From Prostheceraeus crozeri (lineage: Eukaryota > Platyhelminthes > Polycladida > Euryleptidae), in the NCBI GenBank assembly GCA_907163375.1, contig CAJQUW010001803.1, positions 114,461 to 178,460 of the forward strand: a stretch of 64,000 nt of DNA. The letters run 5' to 3'. Every line of letters begins with the position of its first letter. Within the stretch, counting starts at the first letter, position 1. The notes under the pieces were generated by a model that saw only the letters and a program-made list of their open reading frames with translations, did no database searches and was not told where the DNA came from. Position numbers and translations under genes: made by a program. Below, in pieces: positions 43,429-55,826 of this stretch.

Positions 43429-44091
43429 TCAAAAGAAAAAAAGTTGCTTTCCTTTTCCCAAATTACTGTAATTTGCTGAAGCTAGTTTCTTTTCTGAGGC
43501 TCGTTCCCACTGTTGGAATTGTTGCTGAACGTCACATTCATCATAGTTTAACTGTATCATGTTTAGCATTTTATTGTCAATTCTTTCCATAAAATCCGTT
43601 TTTGCTGCTGCAGTCATCCTTAATCTTGTTATCTCATGATATACCTCATTTTTCATCAAATCCCTTTGCAAGTCTCTCTCCATAGTAGAATGATGTTGAA
43701 GAGGATTTTTGAAGAACTGTTTTGGAATTCTCGGAACTGTTTCCTGAAGGACTTGTTCATAAATGTTTGCTATTGAATTGCTTCTATGGGCTTCATAAAA
43801 TGCGAGCTTCCGTTGATTAAGTTTTTTATCCCATCCTTGTTCAGGTATCCCATGTTTCAAATTTTTGTTGATTTCTGTCGATATACCTTTCATTTTAGAA
43901 TCAATTTCGAGTTTCAATTTATTAACCTCCGTGAATAAATCCTTTTTAAGAGTAAGGAAAACATTGTTCATTTCATGCAATAAAGTATTCAAAGATGCAA
44001 CTTTATCCAAAACAGAATCCAATTTTTCATTTATTGCACTGACTTCTTCCTTTCTAGCATATTGAGAACTTCTGGTAGATGCCATTTGCAA
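43429..44091 (-). CDS. PLE-a ORF1: coiled-coil protein
   Basis: An open 220-codon frame beginning MQMASTRSSQYARKEEVSA. Residues 20-90 form a heptad pattern (INEKLDSVLDKVASLNTLLHE), a likely oligomerising coiled coil. The middle (RMTAAAKTDFMERIDNKML) is helical and charged. The end is Lys-rich. Downstream, 43420-43100, another frame is Asn/Arg-rich (NFYRQFYRNPNFQNGN), possibly RNA-binding. ORF1 proteins of retroelements bind RNA, but this one matches no family I know. The same N/R-rich segment occurs in PLE-c. Confidence 0.5.
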   Translation of the reverse strand: MQMASTRSSQYARKEEVSAINEKLDSVLDKVASLNTLLHEMNNVFLTLKKDLFTEVNKLKLEIDSKMKGISTEINKNLKHGIPEQGWDKKLNQRKLAFYEAHRSNSIANIYEQVLQETVPRIPKQFFKNPLQHHSTMERDLQRDLMKNEVYHEITRLRMTAAAKTDFMERIDNKMLNMIQLNYDECDVQQQFQQWERASEKKLASANYSNLGKGKQLFFF

Positions 44092-44544
44092 TGAAAGATA
44101 GTATGATATAAGAAGGCTTGCAAATGTCTAATGAAAATAAAATGGAATAATCATCTTCTATAAAAGTCTCACTGCAAAATGAAATCGTTTATTGCGCCAA
44201 TCGATTTCACCGATACTCGGCCAAATCTAATATAGCAATCAATTCAGCAAACACATAGCTACTTGTGTTAAGGACCATGATATTAGATTTGAAGCTGCGC
44301 CTTTCTATCAGTTTCCAAATAACGTAACTAGATCCGGGAGGGAAATCAAAGAAAGATATTCTATTTCTAAATTCAAACCTCCACTCAATAGGGATCAAAG
44401 ATAGTTGCGGTTCATTTATTTCATGTAACGGTGTCTGACGAGGTGTCATAAGTTATAAAAATACATCGAAACCGGTAACACCGACATCTCCTGGTTTTCA
44501 TTTCTTTTGTATCAATTTACTTTATCCAATTTCCTTTTTTTAGT

Positions 44545-44593
<49 letters not shown>
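44545..44593. repeat. (AT)n microsatellite
   Basis: About 24 AT repeats directly beside the left border of PLE-c. The right border also abuts ATATAT sequence, suggesting insertion into an AT tract. Confidence 0.95.
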
Positions 44594-44596
<3 letters not shown>

Positions 44597-46625
44597 GCAC
44601 AAAAATTGCACGAAATAATATAAAAATTACGACAGCCAGGTGTTAGAAGAAAAAAGCTAGCTTGTCAGATACTCCGACCGATTTCTGCCTGTTGCAGGCT
44701 TCTCAAGGGCATAAAATGAAGTCCAGATATATTTCAAATACATCAAAATAATGTATCTTCGATACACACATAAAATGATAAACAAAGAAATCAATAGAAA
44801 TGTTACGGTAGAGAGATAATGTCATATATCTCGATTTAGGGTGGGATTTATAATTCTTATAAATCGAGAAATATGACATTATCTCTCTGCCGTAACATCT
44901 CCATTCATTTCTTTGTTGATCAATTTAGAGTCATAGAAAATCATTGTCATGGGATTAAAGATTTACAAATAAATCTTAAAATGCATTTCGGGATAATACT
45001 TTCAGTTATGCAAACTTCAGACCGAATGTGAATCGTAGGCAAAGAAGTAACTTTCAAAATTTCAATCGTATTCGATATAATAATAATAGAATGAATCTCA
45101 ATCGATTCGGAAATTATCGCTCCATGTATAATTCTAACTTCATGCGTTATAATAATCTCTTCGATACAATAATCAAAATTTATATTACAATCAAGAATCA
45201 TTCAGGCTTAGAAATCCTAAATTTTGTAAACCTGCACGTGCACGTTCACATTTTCAAAATCGTCAAAGCAATTTTGGTCGCAAAAAATTATAACTAATGT
45301 TACTCTCTAAATCAACGTAATTGGAAGTGTCAGGGCGTAAAAAGGTAAGATTTTTCAGATTACTTAGATTACTCATTGCCGGTCGAGATGAATGATGATG
45401 TTCATCGTGTTGATATGCAGAACGATTTTCAATTTAATAGTAATTCTTTTTTATGCTAAATGAAATCAAGATAATAAATTTCTCAAACGCTGATTTTTCG
45501 GATTCTGAAAAATCATTACTATCAAGGGGATGTAAATTTACACCTTACCCAAAGACTAACTTGAGTGCTGTACAACATGAATCAGGATCCTTCTCGCGAA
45601 AATTACGATTAATTGATTATCTTTCTGATGTGGTAGCAAATGAAGTTGTTCAAGAACCACTTGTTCAAAATCCATCAAAATTTTACCCTCCGGAAGGAGT
45701 TAATGAAACATTGGATTGTTGTATAAACTTGATAAATAATAGCGTAAACTCATTACCCAAAATCCACAGAAATAAAAGCAATATACCTCTCATTAAGAAA
45801 GAAGAAATCATTATGTGAAAACGTACAACCCAAATGATACTTGATGTCTTCCTGGAAATTATCAAATCTTCAATCTCGAGTTTGAAACCGACTTCAACAT
45901 TCAAAAATTATAATGTAAGGCCTTGCTATAAACAACCAAAGTCTCTTTTAAACCTTTTGGCGAAAAGGAATCGAGTCCCACTAACAGGTGTTCAGAAATG
46001 TAACAAAAAAAGGTGCAAATGCTGCATAACATTAATTGTAGAAACATCTTTACCATATCAAATGAATAGTGAAACGAAAACCTTAAACATCAAACATAAT
46101 ATGAATTCTGACTCAAAAGACTTAATTTATGCGCTTCAATGTCAAAGATGTAAAAGCCTATGCATAGGTCAAACTGGGGACTTACTACGTGCGGGATCGG
46201 GTACATAGGCAATAAATACGCGATGTAAATTACCGAACTCACTATGTCAGCAATCATATATTTGACTCTACTCAAAATTTAGAAGTTTATTTCCATTTCA
46301 TGCCAATTCTAAAATTGCCACCGAATAGCACACGATTATACCGCGAGGAAAAAGAAAAACTTTGCATAAGAATTATAAATCCCACTCTAAATCGAGATAT
46401 ATGACATAATCTCTCTGCCGCAACATCTCAATTGATTTCTTTTTTGATCATTTTATGTGTATACATTATTTTGATGTATTTGAAATATATCTGGACTTTA
46501 TGTCAATGTATCATTTTATGCCCTTGAGAAGCCTGCAACAGCCAGAAACCGATCGGGCTTTCTGTCAAGCTAGCTTTTTCCTTCTAACATCGGGGTGTCA
46601 TAATTTTTATATCATATATATAAGA
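44594..46625 (+). mobile_element. Penelope-like element PLE-c, internally deleted
   Basis: The left end (about 44612-44850) is an inverted copy of the right end (about 46375-46615). It includes CTAGCTT near the tip and a CTTGAGAAGCCTGCAACAG motif. Inside on the plus strand are an Asn/Arg-rich segment (45028-45170, NFQNFNRIRYNNNRMNLNRF), the PLE N-terminal region (LLSRGCKFTPYPKTNLS, RKLRLIDYL, 45453-45818) and a GIY-YIG part (45834-46208, YALQCQRCKSLCIGQTGDLL). The RT palm is missing, so it could only move with help. A second small inverted pair (44800-44920) marks the head-to-head joint. A few breaks. Confidence 0.65.
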
Positions 46626-46671
46626 TATGTAAGATAATAACAAGAAAAATATTAATAACTATATTCAGCAA

Positions 46672-47911
46672 CCGGAGAAAAATGTAATGAAATTAAAATT
46701 GAAAACACAACTTTTACTTATAAGAATAAGCGCTTTCTTTTCTTCAGATGCTTTATAAGTAATGAGATTTAGATAACATGCTATTTACAAAATTTGAAAT
46801 ATACATCATAAAGTTAGTCATTAGAAATAACATGGAAATTTGGAACATATCTTCAAAGTCATAGGATTATGTACAGCATAGATTTCTGTTGAGGATAAGA
46901 TAATTAGGTCGAATTGAGTGATGGATCAAAGGATTCTAGGAAATATCATTCTTTGTTTTTTCTCTCTACATCACACTCAGAAAACTTCTTATAAAAAGAG
47001 AAAATAGAAAAAGATTTTCGTCCACATGCATCTAAATGTTCACTTAAACTTATCTGTCTATAATTAGGGTTGTTTATCTGTTGTTTGTGAATTCTTGTCC
47101 TGCACCTTATTGTCTTTTAGTCTCGCCAATGTAATATTGGTTGCATCCGTGGCATGTGATTACGTAGTTAACATTTTGTGTTGAGCATGACATGTAACAA
47201 TCTTTCCATTGAAATTATACATAGATCCTTCCCTCAAATAGCTACAAGTTCCACATATAGGATCTTCACATTTCTTTACAGAAAATATTTTGCTTGTTGA
47301 TAGTTTAGAACTGCATAAAATTCCCTTGAGACTTTTTGGTTGCCGTTTACTTATAATGAATTTTCAGTTTTGGAATATGTCTTTAGTTCGTTCATCTTCT
47401 TTTAGCATTGAATTCAAAGAATGGATTGCCACGGATGCAACCAATATTACATTGTCGAGACTAAAAAGACAATATGGTGCAGGACAAGAATTCACAAACA
47501 ACAGATAAACAACCCTAATTATAGACAGATAAGTTTAAGTGAACATTTAGATGTATGTGTAAGAAGATCTTTTTCTATTTTCTCTTTTTATAAGAAGTTT
47601 TCTGATTGTGATGTAGAGAGAAAAAACAAAGAAAGATATTTCCTAAAATCCTTTGATCTATCACTCAATTCGACCTAATTATCTTACCCTCAACAGAAAT
47701 CTATGCTGTACATAATCCTATGACTTTGAAGATATGTTCCAAATTTCCATGTTATTTCCAATGACTAACTTTATGATGTATATTTCAAATTTTGTAAATA
47801 GCATGCTAACTAAATCTCATTACCTATAAAGCATCTGAAGAAAAGAAAGCGCTTATGCTTATAAGTAAAAGTTGTGTTTTCAATTTTAATTTCATTACAT
47901 ATATATTCAGA
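46672..47911 (-). mobile_element. Penelope-like element PLE-d as an inverted pair
   Basis: Arms of about 490 bp, 46672-47165 and 47425-47911, are inverse copies. The minus copy is longer (to about 47420) and carries the linker CEDPICGTCSYL and the GIY-YIG core (CHGCNQYYIGET by eye). The plus copy holds only the end of the domain (CNQYYIVET, SLSEHLDVC). No RT is left. It is the 3' end of a PLE joined head-to-head with its own inverted copy. A few breaks. Confidence 0.6.
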
Positions 47912-48135
47912 CATAAAGAGACCAACTTGAAAATATTTTGACAGCTGTTTCTTTCAACTGAACATATTTCAGAGTTATTCACTCCATCTTCAGCGGTATA
48001 CAGGACTCCGATAAAACAACAAGTAAGTTTAAATACATACCAGCGAAAAATGCATGAACCGATATCATCATCTATGACGTGCAGAACTACGGTGCTATGT
48101 ACAAGCGAAAAATGACGTCATGTGAACTCACAGAT

Positions 48136-48438
48136 TCAAGTGCAAGGGCACTGAGCCATCCCTTTCATTCGATATTTTCTTTCAGAATAATAGACTCTAA
48201 TATTAGAGGGATAGGTTGATGCACCGAAGATAGAGAAATTTTCAGCTCTAGGATGGTGCTCATGTAAAGAAATTTCAGTAGCTACGGGATGGGCTTTCAA
48301 ATGCTCACTTATTCGAGTGGCTACGTGGCGCTTGGTAGCACCAATGTATCGCATTGGACAGCGATCACAAGTATACAGATATGTAACATTCGATTTCAAG
48401 CCAAACGAAATGCGATCTTTGTTATTGAAGTGGTTCAA
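48136..48438 (-). CDS. PLE-e GIY-YIG domain, main copy
   Basis: Reads NHFNNKDRISFGLKSNVTYL, then YTCDRCPMRYIGATKRHVAT and RISEHLKAHP: the VTYLYTC..C..RYIGAT form of GIY-YIG with conserved Arg and His/Glu. ISLHEHHPRAENFSI follows. The equivalent plus-strand copy at 56471-56713 is nearly identical. Confidence 0.7.
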   Translation of the reverse strand: MNHFNNKDRISFGLKSNVTYLYTCDRCPMRYIGATKRHVATRISEHLKAHPVATEISLHEHHPRAENFSIFGASTYPSNIRVYYSERKYRMKGMAQCPCT

Positions 48439-49346
48439 AACTTTATTGGTTTTTGAAAGTCAACTAAATTTTATCATTCTGCAATTTCTCATTCAACTCG
48501 TTTACATGTATACGTCTTTTTAGTTGCTTACGTCTGTTATCTATGAAAGGAATGGACCAGTACACCTTACCCACTTCACTAGTGGTTGAAGCATTTTGCG
48601 AATTTTCAGATTTGGCTACCACAAATTCGCAAAAAAGTTTCTTTTAATTTTGTCAATAAAATACGAATCATAACCGTTTTTCAGAAACATTGAAACATTG
48701 CGTTCACTCACTATTCTAAAATTCTCTTTATTGGAACAAAGTCTATCCGCTCTAGAAAATAGGGAGCTATCATTCTGGTCTAGCTGCATCGTTTCAAATT
48801 TTCATCAAACCAATAGAGAAACTCGAAAAAATATTTGCAGTTTTTTTCAGAGGGAAAGACCGCAAAGCAGTCATCTATATATCTAGTGTAGATAACGGGA
48901 TGCTGAGTGTGTTCTGAAAACCGGCTTTCTACTAGATTCATGGCAAACGAAGCCATGGCAGGAGCTAGCTTCGAGCTCGACCCACTGCCATGACATCTAT
49001 TTGGTAAAACAGTTTGTCTCATTAAAAGAGAATAAAATGTGATCAATCGTCTTTTTGACGGGAATCGACGTGAAGAGATTCGATACATCAAAGCTAATTA
49101 ATTTGCAATCTTTCAAATCCGGAATATCGAGATGCTTCAACTTTTCAACAAACTGAAAAGCATCCGTAACACTACATTGCTTAGGGATGAAAGGTTTTAG
49201 CTAATTAGCCAACCAGCACGATAAATTGGAGAGATAAGAATTTCTCATATTGAGGATGGACGACACGGAGGATTTTTAATATTTTTGTGGACTTTCGGGA
49301 GTCCGTACAACCTCGCGGGTTGAGAACCAACAGATTTCAGTGATAT

Positions 49347-49502
49347 TGTTAGAAATTTGTCTGTAAATTGCAATGTACAAGTGTTGATTGTCAGAGGCTG
49401 TAGGATTGATGAGAGGCAGGTGTGAATGTTGATAACTTTGTAGATATAATCTTCTGTGAGTGGCATGTTTCTTGAAGAGTGCTTGAGTGAACACGTGCAT
49501 GC
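49347..49502 (+). repeat. left LTR of the BEL/Pao element (incomplete)
   Basis: Matches the first half of the right LTR, starting TGTTAGAAATTTGTCTG. The match ends at the border with Gag-coding sequence. Confidence 0.8.
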
Positions 49503-52500
49503 GTAAGTTCAATGACGATCTTCGAACGTGGATCGGATGGTGGGGACAATTCAAGAAGATTCACGACGACGAGACTCTGCACGATAGTGATAAATTTCAA
49601 TATCTCATCCAAGCAACGGCCTACGGCTCAACGGCACGTGGGATTATCGAGAATTTCCCACCGTCTGCGGACAACTACGGCAAAGCTGTGGAAGCACTTC
49701 GGAGTCACTTTGGAGATGAGGACATCCTTGTTGAACTTTATGTACGTGAGTTGCTACAACTAGGATTCCTAAGTTCTCAGCAGAAACTTCCTTTGACTGA
49801 ATTGTACAGCAAGATAGATTCTCATTTGAAGTCTTTAGAGTCTATGAATGTTACTGTTGATGCGTTTAGCCGTTTTTTGTAACCTATTGTCATTTCATGT
49901 TTGAATGAGGATATTTTAAGGACATGGCAGAGGACTCCTAAGTTTAGCTCAAGTGGAGATAGTTCGGACAGATTAGCGGGCTTGATGGAGTTCTTAAGAA
50001 TTGAGGTCAAGAATGACATACATGTTTCTATGGCTAAGGAGGGTTTCCTCAGGATTGAGGATAAAGCCAGCAGGAATAATTCAGGTAGAGGGATGCACAG
50101 GAAGCAGGCACGTAGTTCTGGTGGTTTACATACTTCAGCGGGACTTTTGTGCACGCGTAGTAATTGCATTTTCTGTGATAAGAATAATCATTATAGCAAC
50201 GAATGTCGAAAAGCATTGAGCCTTGAGATGAAAAGGAAATTGGTTAATGAGAAAAAGGCTTGCTTTGCGTGCCTGAAGACAGGTCACAGAATTCAAAACT
50301 GTCGCGTAAATGTGAGGTGTTTGTCCTGTAACAGAAGGCATCAAACAATCATGTGTCCCGATTTACCGTGTCATAAGTCAAATTCGCAGTCCCTCGATCC
50401 ACATGATGAAGTGACCGAGTCAGCAGCTAACTACAGTAATGCAACAGGAAATGTGCTATTGAAAACATTACATGTCAGAGCTGTGGGACCACAAGGGAGT
50501 CGCATTGTGCGATTGATTTTCGATGATGGCAATCAGCGCAGTTATGTTAAAACAGTGACCGCAACACATTTGCATAGTCCTGTTCTTGGTCATGAAATTT
50601 TGAGAAAATCACTGTTTGGAGGATCGATGAGTGATTGCAAGCGGCATGCAATTCACCGGGTTGTTTTAGAGGGCATACAGAATCAGAACCGTAGAGAAAT
50701 AAAATTGCTGAATGAGGACCTTATCTGTGGTAAAGTTGATGGAGTCCCTAATGGACCTTGGATTCGGGAACTCGAAGAGAAAGGAATTTCACTGACGTCA
50801 GGTCGCAATGATGCAGATATTGAGGTATTGATAGGCAGCGATTACTGGGGTGAGTTGATGACAGGAAAAATGATGAGACTTTCATGTGGATTATTGGCTG
50901 TTGAGTCAATATTTTGTTGGACTCTCAGTGGTCCCTTACCGAATACTGATTCTAGGATCGACAACTTTGCTATGAGTAGTCTTTCATTGCTGAATCAGAC
51001 AGCACCTGTGAGCGATCCTTGGAGCTTATAGGCGATCGGAATTCGTGATCCCATTCAGGTCGTAGCAAAAGAGGAAAAAATGAAGGAAATCGAGGATCAT
51101 TTTCTGAATTCTGTTTCTCAATCAGAAAATGGAAGATACCGAGTTGCTTTACCGTGGAAAGAGGGAATGAATTCGATCTCAAATAACAGAAATGTCGCTT
51201 ACCGTCGTTTGGAGAGTATTACTCAGAAGCTTGAGAAAGAAAACAAATATAAGGAGTATGAAGAGATATTCGATTCATGGTTATGTGAGGGTTTTATCGA
51301 GGAAGTGTCGGATGACATAGAAAATGATCGTCATTATTTGCCCCATAGACCTGTTTTCAAAGTTGACAGCAGTACCACTCCAGTGAGGCCAGTGTTTGAC
51401 GCCTCGTGCAAAACCGAGTCCGGATTGTCTTTGAATCATTGCTTAGAAGTTGGCCCAAATTTGATTGACTTGCTCCCCTCAATTCTCATGCGCTTTAGAA
51501 TACGACAGGTTGGAGTGATCGCGGATATTCGTAAAGCCTTCCAAATGATAGAAGTTTGTGAAAAGGACAAAGATTATCTCCGATTCCTTTGATGGAAAAA
51601 TAGAGAGGAGAAGTCTGTAAAGATCTTCCGTCATAATCGGGTGGTTTTTGGCCTTAATTGTAGTCCATTCCTGCTGAACAGTGTAATCAAACATCATTTA
51701 GATAAAAGTGAAGATGACACCGCTATTGCTCAGCAATTGAAGCAGTGTCTCTATGTGGACAATGTGGTGACCTCTGTCGATACTTTAGAGGATTTTGATA
51801 ACTTTCGATCGACATCGATCAAAGTTATGGAAAATGCCAAGATGGAATTGAGACAATGGGAATGCAACGACCCCGTGAGTAGATCTCAGAACGACTGTCC
51901 TGATACTATTGTTTTAGGGTTGAACTGGCATAAGGACGAAGATTCACTTTCAGTTCGGTTTTCACCCGAAGTTGACAAAGAATTGAGAAAAGTGACGAAG
52001 AGAAGTATTTTGTCCCTTGTGTCAAGAGTGTTTGATCCGTTGGATTTACTTGCCCAGTGCTATTAATTCCTAAACTGATGTTACAGGAGCTATGGGCTAT
52101 TAAAAAAGGTTGGGATACTGAAATTCCATCAGAACAAGCTGACAGGTTTGGTGGATGGATTAAGGAAATTGAAAGCCTTACTCAAATACGAATTCCTCGG
52201 CATGTTCATATCGGACTTGCTGATCGAATTCAATTGCATTGTTTCTGTGACGCGAGTAAGGAGGCGTATGCGGCTGCGATTTTCGTTCGAGTTGAATCAC
52301 GGGAATCGATATTTGTCCAACTTTTGCAGGCAAAGACGAGAATTGCACCGCTAGTTAGACCGACGATTCTTAGATTGGAATTATTGGCTTGTCTGATCGG
52401 AGCTCGTCTTCTGAAATCCGTTGAGACTGCTTTGTCACTCCTAACTTTTGAATGCTATTGCTGGAGTGACTCAACCACGGCCTTGGCCTGGATTAAGCGT

Positions 52501-54534
52501 GAAGATAAATGGGGCGTTTTTGTGGAAAATAGAACTCAAGAAATAAGAAAATTGACTGGGACATCGGTGTGGCGGCATATTCCAGGATGCGAAAACCCGG
52601 CCGATTTGCCCTCTCGTGGATGCTCCCAGGACAATTGATCAAATCGAAATGGTGGGAGGGACCAGCTTGGTTACGGCAATGTGAAGACAAGTGGCCTATT
52701 AAAGCAGAACAGACAGATGAAGAGAAAGTTGAAAGCGAGAAGCGAAAATCTGTTACTCAAGCTTTTGTATCGACAACAAGTCAGCATTGGTATATCAGAT
52801 TCTCAAGTTATACAAAGAATCTCAGAACTATGGCCTGGATAAACCGCTTCATAAGAAATGTGAAAAAAGTCTCGAAAGATGATGGTGAGCTAACTTCGGA
52901 GGAAATCAATCAAGCTGAAAAAACAATTTTTAGATTGGTGCAGGCGGAAGCATTTTCGAAGCGAAAGATCAATTTCAAGATTGATGTGAAGACTGATGAG
53001 AGTGGAAATGTTTCGAGTCAAGACAAGACTGTTGAATTTGGATGACACTGATTTATTTAAGCAGCCGATTCTTATGCCCTCAGCGCATCCTATTGTTGAG
53101 CAGCTGATACATTTTGAACACATAAACAATGGTCATTGTGGAGTGCAAATAATGATGGTGAAGTTGCGTGAAAAAGTTTGGATTCTGCAGTCGCGACGAT
53201 CGATAAGAAAGATCATTTCAAAATGTACAAGTTGTAAGAGGCATTCATCTAAACCCGTTACTGTTGACACAGCTCCTTTGCCTATCGACAGGTTGACTCA
53301 AGGTCAGGCGTTTTCAGTCACAGGCGTTGACTTGGCCGGACCTCTGTTTTTGAAGGATCGAAGTAAGACTTGGATAGTCCTGTTTACTTGTGCTGTGTAT
53401 CGATGCGTTCACTTGGAATTAGTGAATTCTCTCTCAACCCAGGATTTTATGATGGCATTTTCCCGATTCGTATCTCGGAGAGGTAGACCGGCAACTATCT
53501 ACAGCGATAATGGCACAAATTTCGTCGGATTTGCCAATTTGTCGAAAAAGCTTGATTGGAAAAAGATTGAAAACACCGCCAGTGTTCAGCGAATACAATG
53601 GAAATTCAATCCACCAACTGCCGCTTGGTGGGGAGGTTGGTGGGAGCGTTTAATCCGAATGATAAAAGATTTTCTCAAAAGAATGCTTGGAAGACAACGA
53701 TTGTCTTACATTGAACTTCTGACTATACTGTTCGAAGTTGATGCGATTTTAAAAAGTCGACCACTGACTTATGTCAGCGAAGACGATGATGACCTGATCG
53801 TATTGACGCCAGCAATGTTTTTGAAACAACATTGAAAGGACTAGGTTTCCAGAATTGGAGGCGAGCGGGGACAACTTAGGCAAAAGATTCAAGTCCATGT
53901 GCCGCTTGAGAAAGGAGTTAGAAATGAGGTTCCGAAAGGAGCACTTAGCATACTTCGTTGGAGGGGCTAAGCAGTCTCGAACTCGAATTGAGTTAAAGGC
54001 TGGCGATGTCGTGTTAGTGGGAGCTGATAATAAGAAGCGCTTGGATTGGCCCATGGGAAAGATTTCAGAGTTGGTTGCAGGTCGGGATGGCAAGGTCAGG
54101 GTGGCCAGAGTACGGACTAAGTCAGGAGTAATTATGCGGCCCGTTCAGAGATTGTACCCGCTTGAAGTTTCACGGGCTTGAATGTTGCTTGTTAATCTGA
54201 TCCAGTGTTTTTTTATATGATTGATAGTGCTTCAGATTGACATGTATTCTATGTGACCTGTGTGAATACAGCGTTTTTTTAAAAAATTTTAACTGATTTG
54301 TATTTAGGCCTACGTCGGCAAATTTTGTGTAATGTGAGAAAAATGAACAATCGATGTACATAATTTCATTTCTTCTTCTCTGTTCATCAGTTGTATCGTG
54401 CGCCGATTGACTTCAACGTGGATTAGTGACTGCAGTGATCTGACCTGTAAATTGAATATCCTTTTTTACTGTCTTTCGATGTTTGTTGTATCTTTTGGTA
54501 GTGATTTAAATCCCTCTCAAAAGAGGTGGGAGGA

Positions 54535-54840
54535 TGTTAGAAATTTGTCTGTAAATTGCAAGTGTAAATTGTACAAGTGTTGATTGTCAGAGGCTGTAGG
54601 ATTGATGAGAGGCAGGTGTGAATGTTGATAACTTTGTAGATATAATCTTCTGTGAGTGGCATGTTTCTTGAAGAGTGCTTGAGTGGACACGTGCATGCGC
54701 GCCTTCCGTTGAAATTTATGAGCTTGTACAGAAGATAAGAATATAAATCTTTTCTGACTCTTGACCGTGCTTTACGTTGGCAATCTTGGCTCGTAGGGCA
54801 ATCCTAAATACACAGGCATACTATCACATGTTAACTAACA
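54535..54840 (+). repeat. right LTR of the BEL/Pao element
   Basis: 306 bp, TGTTAGAAATTTG to GTTAACTAACA, followed by target duplication GATAT. A purine-rich tract, AAAAGAGGTGGGAGGA, lies directly upstream and would prime plus-strand synthesis. Confidence 0.85.
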
Positions 54841-54845
54841 GATAT

Positions 54846-55826
54846 CATTGTTTAAAACCTTCTTTGACTTTAAACTTTGGAGCTTACGATTAAATTTGTC
54901 CTCTTCAAGAATGAATGGATCTTTTTTCCAGCGCTGATCATACTTGTAAAGCTTGAATTTTGAATTGTCGTCTAAAATTCTATCAATCTTTTCGACATAT
55001 GAAGAGCGATCTTCAATAAATACACTGTTGCCTTTGTCAAAGCGTTTGTTGTGCAAGCCTTGTTCAAAGTTGACAAGACAACATTTTGAACAAGCTTGCG
55101 CAAAGACTTGAAATGTTTGAACCACTTCTACGAAAACGTTTGTTTCGAGAAGTAATTTTTGAAACTTCCTCCGAATTTACAGATGAAATCATCAACGGAA
55201 ACATGCGTTTTGATTTTATACATGTGACCTTCAGCCTCCACTTTCTGAATATTCATGCTAAATTTTTGTTGGGGCAGGGACATCGACATCACAAGAGAAA
55301 GAAGTTCCCCTTCTTCCTTAGACAACGTGCAGGAAGAAACATTGACTTCATAGGTCACATTCTTCGTCAATTCCATTTTTGTAGGGGTCTTCTGATTTTT
55401 TAAACTACTCAACTTTTTGGCATGAATTTTCGAAAGACGACTTTTGACGTTGATCAACGAATGGTCAATTATTGATTGAGCAACTGTTTTATCATTATCA
55501 TTAAACTGATTCAAAGTTGAAGAAAGTTTGTCACTTTTGGCCTTAAGATCTAGTGAGGCCTTACCAATCTCCTTTCGCAGTTCCTTTTGCAACGTCTTTC
55601 GGATCAGCTGCTTCGAGGATTTCAAAGAAGCAGAAACTTTGAAATGTAAGAACTTTGGTATCACACCGCTTTCATGACAATCTTTGAGAAATTTCACTCG
55701 TAGTTCTGCTCTGGTTACTTTGTCAACAATCTTTGTTGCAATATTTTCCTGAGCTTGGATTGCGGGCCAAGGGTTGGCGTTTGCAATTACTACTTTTGCA
55801 GCACCTCTCATGGCTGCGTTTGCCAT
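54846..55826 (-). CDS. PLE-e N-terminal region
   Basis: A long Lys-rich helical stretch (KLSSTLNQFNDNDKTVAQS; KRL-type charged segments) and then RFDKGNSVFIEDRSSYVEKI, which corresponds to the ADKG..V.I..R..Y segment before the RT fingers, ending FNRKLQSLKSKKVLN. The N-terminal 200 residues are not known to me from other PLEs. The head abuts the inverted partial copy at about 55810, so the native start may be lost. Confidence 0.5.

Larger units (their letters stand above)
39395..44225 (-). mobile_element. Penelope-like element PLE-a, split by PLE-b
   Basis: Direct end repeats sharing AGTCTCACTGCAAAATGAAA lie at about 39412-39455 and 44165-44220. In coding order it holds ORF1 (44091-43429), an Asn/Arg-rich segment, the PLE N-terminal region (LSSEILDDDCKNLLSRGMKF), RT blocks (EADKGGAIVILD, IYGLPKFHK, RYLDDCWLIW), a thumb (TDLYRKPTDTMNY) and GIY-YIG (KLQCCACNKCYVGQTGDALR). 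PLE-b (40410-41648) sits between FLDD and DVLVYTDP. PLEs copy themselves by target-primed reverse transcription, with GIY-YIG nicking DNA. Several breaks; not active. Confidence 0.75.
49347..54840 (+). mobile_element. BEL/Pao LTR retrotransposon (fossil)
   Basis: An old copy about 5.5 kb long flanked by the 5-bp duplication GATAT (49342-49346 and 54841-54845), with LTR tips TGTTAG and CTAACA. Parts in order: BEL-type Gag (DUF1759-like) about 49.5-50.1 kb, CCHC knuckles about 50.15-50.4 kb, aspartic-protease-like region about 50.5-50.9 kb, RT about 51.2-52.0 kb, RNase H about 52.2-52.6 kb, integrase with zinc-binding part and the Pao-type WWGGWWERLI block about 53.0-53.9 kb. There is no envelope. 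It is broken, with a handful of breaks, and one LTR is incomplete. Breaks are few relative to length, so it is moderately young. It lies inside PLE-e. Confidence 0.85.

Noticed and set aside
43094-43432. 112-codon Ile-rich minus-strand ORF
   Set aside because: The alternative frame is Asn/Arg-rich and shared with PLE-c, so this frame is a shadow.
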